Below are positions 43,431 to 45,729 of a stretch of DNA of 45,729 bases, piece by piece. A program made the translations under genes and the position numbers. Positions within the stretch are counted from its first letter, which is position 1. Each line of letters opens with the position of its first letter. The stretch covers positions 1 through 45,729 of the forward strand of contig NZ_JACJKU010000002.1 in NCBI RefSeq assembly GCF_016901675.1, read 5' to 3'. The notes beneath the pieces are model-generated. The model was not told the DNA's origin. It ran no database searches and saw nothing but the letters and a program-made list of their open reading frames with translations. This DNA is from Limosilactobacillus coleohominis. Lineage in GTDB: Bacteria; Bacillota; Bacilli; Lactobacillales; Lactobacillaceae.

Positions 43431-44534
43431 TTGATTACAGAAAAAGCACCAGGCAAACTTTACATTGCAGGAGAATATGCTGTTGTTGAAAACGGCTTTC
43501 CGGCAGTTCTAGTTGCCTTGAACCAATTCGTCTCTTGTACCATTGAGGCATCAACCAATGGTGTGGGACAAATTATCAGTCATCAATACCAAAACAATGC
43601 TGTTCAATGGCATCGTCAAGGCGACCAAATGGTTGTCGACAAACGTGACAACCCGTTCTCATATATTCTTTCGGCAATTCAAGTTACCGAAGAATATGCT
43701 CGCACATTGAACAAACAGCTAGCTGTTTATGATCTTCATATTGATAGTGAATTAGACAGTGCTTCTGGTAAAAAATATGGTTTAGGATCGTCAGCAGCCG
43801 TTACGGTTGCCACTGTAAAAGCCCTTTGTCGTTTTTACAATCTACCCGTAGATAATGATAAAATTTTTAAGTTAGCCGCAATCGCCCACTTCTCTGTTCA
43901 AGGAAATGGTTCACTGGGTGATGTAGCAGCGTCCGTTTATGGCGGATGGATTGCATATCATTCATTTGATCGTCAATGGTTAGCAGAACAACGGAAGTTT
44001 TTAGACCTGACCACACTGTTGAGTTTACCTTGGCCCAATTTAAAAATTGAATCACTGAGTGCTCCAGCCAACCTCGCATTAGTAATTGGTTGGACAGGCA
44101 AACCTGCTTCAACTTCCCAATTAGTTGATAAGATTTCCCTTTTCAAAGCACGTGAACAAGATAAGTATCACCAGTTTTTAAATGCCAGCCGTGAATGTAT
44201 CCAGCGCATGGTTGAAGGGTTCCATGAAGGAAACTTGAACACAATTAAACAGGAAATCCGTTATAATCGCTCCCTACTCCAACAACTCGGTGAGCGATCA
44301 GGAGTTCAAATTGAAACGCCAGTTCTGAAACAATTATGCCAAATTGCTGAAAAATTTGGTGGTGCTGCCAAAACATCCGGTGCTGGCGGTGGTGATTGTG
44401 GGATCGTCGCCATTGACGGTCACGCTGACCTCAACGCGATGATTGAAGAATGGACAAAGCAACACATCGAACATTTACCACTGTCCGTTCATTTTATTAA
44501 CAATATTCATCGCTACACAATTAATCTGAAATAA
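43431..44534 (+). CDS. Phosphomevalonate kinase
   Basis: 367 residues, GHMP kinase. It converts 5-phosphomevalonate to 5-diphosphomevalonate, which MvaD uses. The N-terminal APGKLYIAGEYAVVE motif (6-20), the glycine loop YGLGSSAAVTVATV near 110 and the C-terminal KTSGAGGGDCG segment are present. The TTG at 43431, with GGAAGG about 10 bases before it, is preferred; the frame also opens with TTG at 43413 but that TTG forms part of the ribosome binding site region. Genes of this operon are in the order usual for lactobacilli. Confidence 0.95.
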   Translation: MITEKAPGKLYIAGEYAVVENGFPAVLVALNQFVSCTIEASTNGVGQIISHQYQNNAVQWHRQGDQMVVDKRDNPFSYILSAIQVTEEYARTLNKQLAVYDLHIDSELDSASGKKYGLGSSAAVTVATVKALCRFYNLPVDNDKIFKLAAIAHFSVQGNGSLGDVAASVYGGWIAYHSFDRQWLAEQRKFLDLTTLLSLPWPNLKIESLSAPANLALVIGWTGKPASTSQLVDKISLFKAREQDKYHQFLNASRECIQRMVEGFHEGNLNTIKQEIRYNRSLLQQLGERSGVQIETPVLKQLCQIAEKFGGAAKTSGAGGGDCGIVAIDGHADLNAMIEEWTKQHIEHLPLSVHFINNIHRYTINLK

Positions 44535-44553
44535 ACTGACGGGAGTATCATAC

Positions 44554-45588
44554 ATGAATGTGCAACATGCCAATCGTAAAAATGAACACCTATCATTAGC
44601 AGAAAAGTTCTATCAAAGTGCTCACCACATCGATCAATTTGATCAAATCCGATTAGTGCCTAATGCACTCCCTGAAATGTCCACTAATGAGGTTGATCTT
44701 AGCACAAATGTTGCTGGTCTTGACTTTCAGTGGCCTTTTTATTTTGAAGCAATGACTGGTGGTTCACCGCAAGCCAAAGTCATCAATAATGCTTTCTCAA
44801 AAGTTGCTCAACAAACCGGTTTAGCAATGGCGACTGGTTCCTTGTCAGCAATATTTCGGGTTCCCGAGTATAATGACTCTTTTTCAATTGTGCGAAAGAA
44901 TAATCCAAAGGGACTTATTATTGCAAACTTAAGTGCGAACGCGACTGTAGAAATGGCACAAAAGGCCATTCAACTTATTGATGCTAATGCTCTAGAGATT
45001 CACCTAAACGTTGCCCAAGAAATGGTCATGCCTGAAGGAGAACGTAGTATCCATTGGATTGATAATATTCAACGATTAGTACAGTCCCTATCTGTCCCCG
45101 TGATTGTCAAGGAAGTCGGCTTTGGACTGAGTAAAGAAATAATTCAAAAGCTGCAAGCCATTGGAGTCCAAACCGTGAACGTATCTGGTCGCGGAGGAAC
45201 TAACTTTATTCAAATCGAAGATCGTAGAAATCACGCGCATGATTTTAACGATCTGTACAATTGGGGATTAACTACTCCAGAAGCGCTCTTCGAATCCCAC
45301 GCAGTCAATACCATTAACATCATTGCTTCCGGTGGAATTGCATCCCCACTTGATGTGGTCAAGGCTGGTGTACTTGGTGCCAAAGCAGTTGGTGTGGCTG
45401 GTTTCTTTTTACATCAGTACTACAAGAGCGGCGAGGATGGATTACTAGCTAGTGTCCATAACTGGCAAACAGAAATCACTCGCATTATGACCATGCTGGG
45501 TTGTCATCATTTTGCAGAGTTACCAAAAGTACCATACGTATTAAAACCTGAACTGCTTAGTTATGTTCAGCAACGGAACTTAAAATAA
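44554..45588 (+). CDS. fni: Type 2 isopentenyl-diphosphate delta-isomerase
   Basis: 344 residues. This FMN- and NAD(P)H-dependent TIM-barrel enzyme interconverts IPP and DMAPP, completing the supply of both C5 units for undecaprenyl carrier and other isoprenoids. Motifs include RKNEHLSLAEKFY at the start, FEAMTGGSPQA near 65-75, VKEVGFGLS near 189, the SGRGGTNFIQIE block near 210-221 and ASGGIASPLDVVKA near 255-270. Unrelated in fold to the type 1 enzyme. The ribosome binding site is GGGAG. Last gene of the cluster, followed by a repeat-type terminator. Confidence 0.97.
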   Translation: MNVQHANRKNEHLSLAEKFYQSAHHIDQFDQIRLVPNALPEMSTNEVDLSTNVAGLDFQWPFYFEAMTGGSPQAKVINNAFSKVAQQTGLAMATGSLSAIFRVPEYNDSFSIVRKNNPKGLIIANLSANATVEMAQKAIQLIDANALEIHLNVAQEMVMPEGERSIHWIDNIQRLVQSLSVPVIVKEVGFGLSKEIIQKLQAIGVQTVNVSGRGGTNFIQIEDRRNHAHDFNDLYNWGLTTPEALFESHAVNTINIIASGGIASPLDVVKAGVLGAKAVGVAGFFLHQYYKSGEDGLLASVHNWQTEITRIMTMLGCHHFAELPKVPYVLKPELLSYVQQRNLK

Positions 45589-45641
45589 AAGGAATTGTGT
45601 CATTAGTCAGACTACAATCATTAAATACGAACAGCGCAGTA

Positions 45642-45692
45642 CAACAATGGGGCCTAGCACTCGGTAAACCGAACGCTAGGCCCCTATTGTTG
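45642..45692. terminator. Hairpin terminator, dispersed repeat copy 4 (longest)
   Basis: A nearly perfect 23-24 bp stem, CAACAATGGGGCCTAGC... / ...GCTAGGCCCCTATTGTTG, with a TAAA loop and one bulge. The core CTCGG / CCGAACGC and outer CCCTATTGTTG match copies 1 and 2. It lies downstream of fni. Confidence 0.8.
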
Positions 45693-45711
45693 CTTGCGGG
45701 GGCGTGAAAAC

Positions 45712-45729
45712 GAAGTCGTAAACGACTTC
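45712..45729. repeat. Perfect palindrome at the window end
   Basis: GAAGTCGT-AA-ACGACTTC is an 8-bp perfect inverted repeat. The window ends within or just after it, so it cannot be told whether it is a terminator for a leftward gene or another element. Confidence 0.5.

Noticed and set aside
4080-45692. Shared hairpins as insertion-sequence ends or a CRISPR array
   Set aside because: Copies are single, far apart, located at gene ends, with no transposase, target duplication or regular spacing.

Overview
The window is a bacterial chromosome segment from a low- to mid-GC Firmicute, almost certainly a member of the Lactobacillaceae and plausibly the Limosilactobacillus group. I infer this from the full mevalonate-pathway cluster, an EbsA-family gene next to lspA, GpsB, a type-B RNase P RNA, a PDH operon with two lipoyl domains in E2, and strong AGGAGG-type ribosome binding sites. 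Species cannot be assigned without a search. No tRNA, CRISPR array, insertion sequence, phage gene or plasmid gene was seen. Gene density is high and nearly all genes are intact.

Layout. 1-2.2 kb: an HD phosphohydrolase (+) converging on a degV/membrane-protein pair (-). 2.4-4.1 kb: rqcH (+). 4.2-9.6 kb: a leftward operon ebsA-lspA-rluD-type-carA-carB. 9.65 kb: a small RNase H-fold gene (+), divergent from ebsA. 10.2-13.7 kb: the two halves of a heterodimeric ABC exporter. 13.8-15.8 kb: a MalY/PatB-type PLP enzyme and a DUF3737 beta-helix protein. 16 kb: an aldo/keto reductase (+). 16.9-23 kb: a leftward region with a THUMP methyltransferase, NUDIX, HerA-like ATPase, a coupled anchored protein/LysM protein pair, rnpB, gpsB and a YpsA-like gene. 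This resembles the ypsA-gpsB-rnpB-ypsC neighbourhood of Bacillus with extra genes inserted. 23-26 kb: recU-ponA (+). 26-33.3 kb: a GDSL hydrolase, then lplA-pdhD-pdhC-pdhB-pdhA (-), with a consensus-matching cre site in the promoter. 33.5-35.7 kb: an EamA transporter and a secreted DUF1002 protein. 35.7-41.3 kb: dinG-tseB-asnS-dnaD (-). 41.5-45.6 kb: mvk-mvaD-pmk-fni (+), which converts mevalonate to IPP and DMAPP.

The most unusual locus is carAB. Both genes are long and uninterrupted, but the encoded carbamoyl-phosphate synthase looks like a pseudoenzyme. CarA has lost the glutaminase Cys, His and Glu. CarB is 836 rather than about 1060 residues, has lost the ATP-grasp glycine loop and the metal-ligand Glu/Asn of its first domain, lacks most of the second ATP-grasp domain, and has no allosteric domain. 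None of the other pyr genes that usually accompany carAB is present. Intact frames with a coordinated loss of catalytic residues suggest a retained non-canonical role or very recent decay.

Other notable items are a dispersed family of intergenic hairpins with a shared GCGTTCG-type core acting as terminators, a translationally coupled pair of a LysM protein with an Asp/Ser-rich tail and an anchored protein, and a Ser-rich C-terminal tail on PBP1A.
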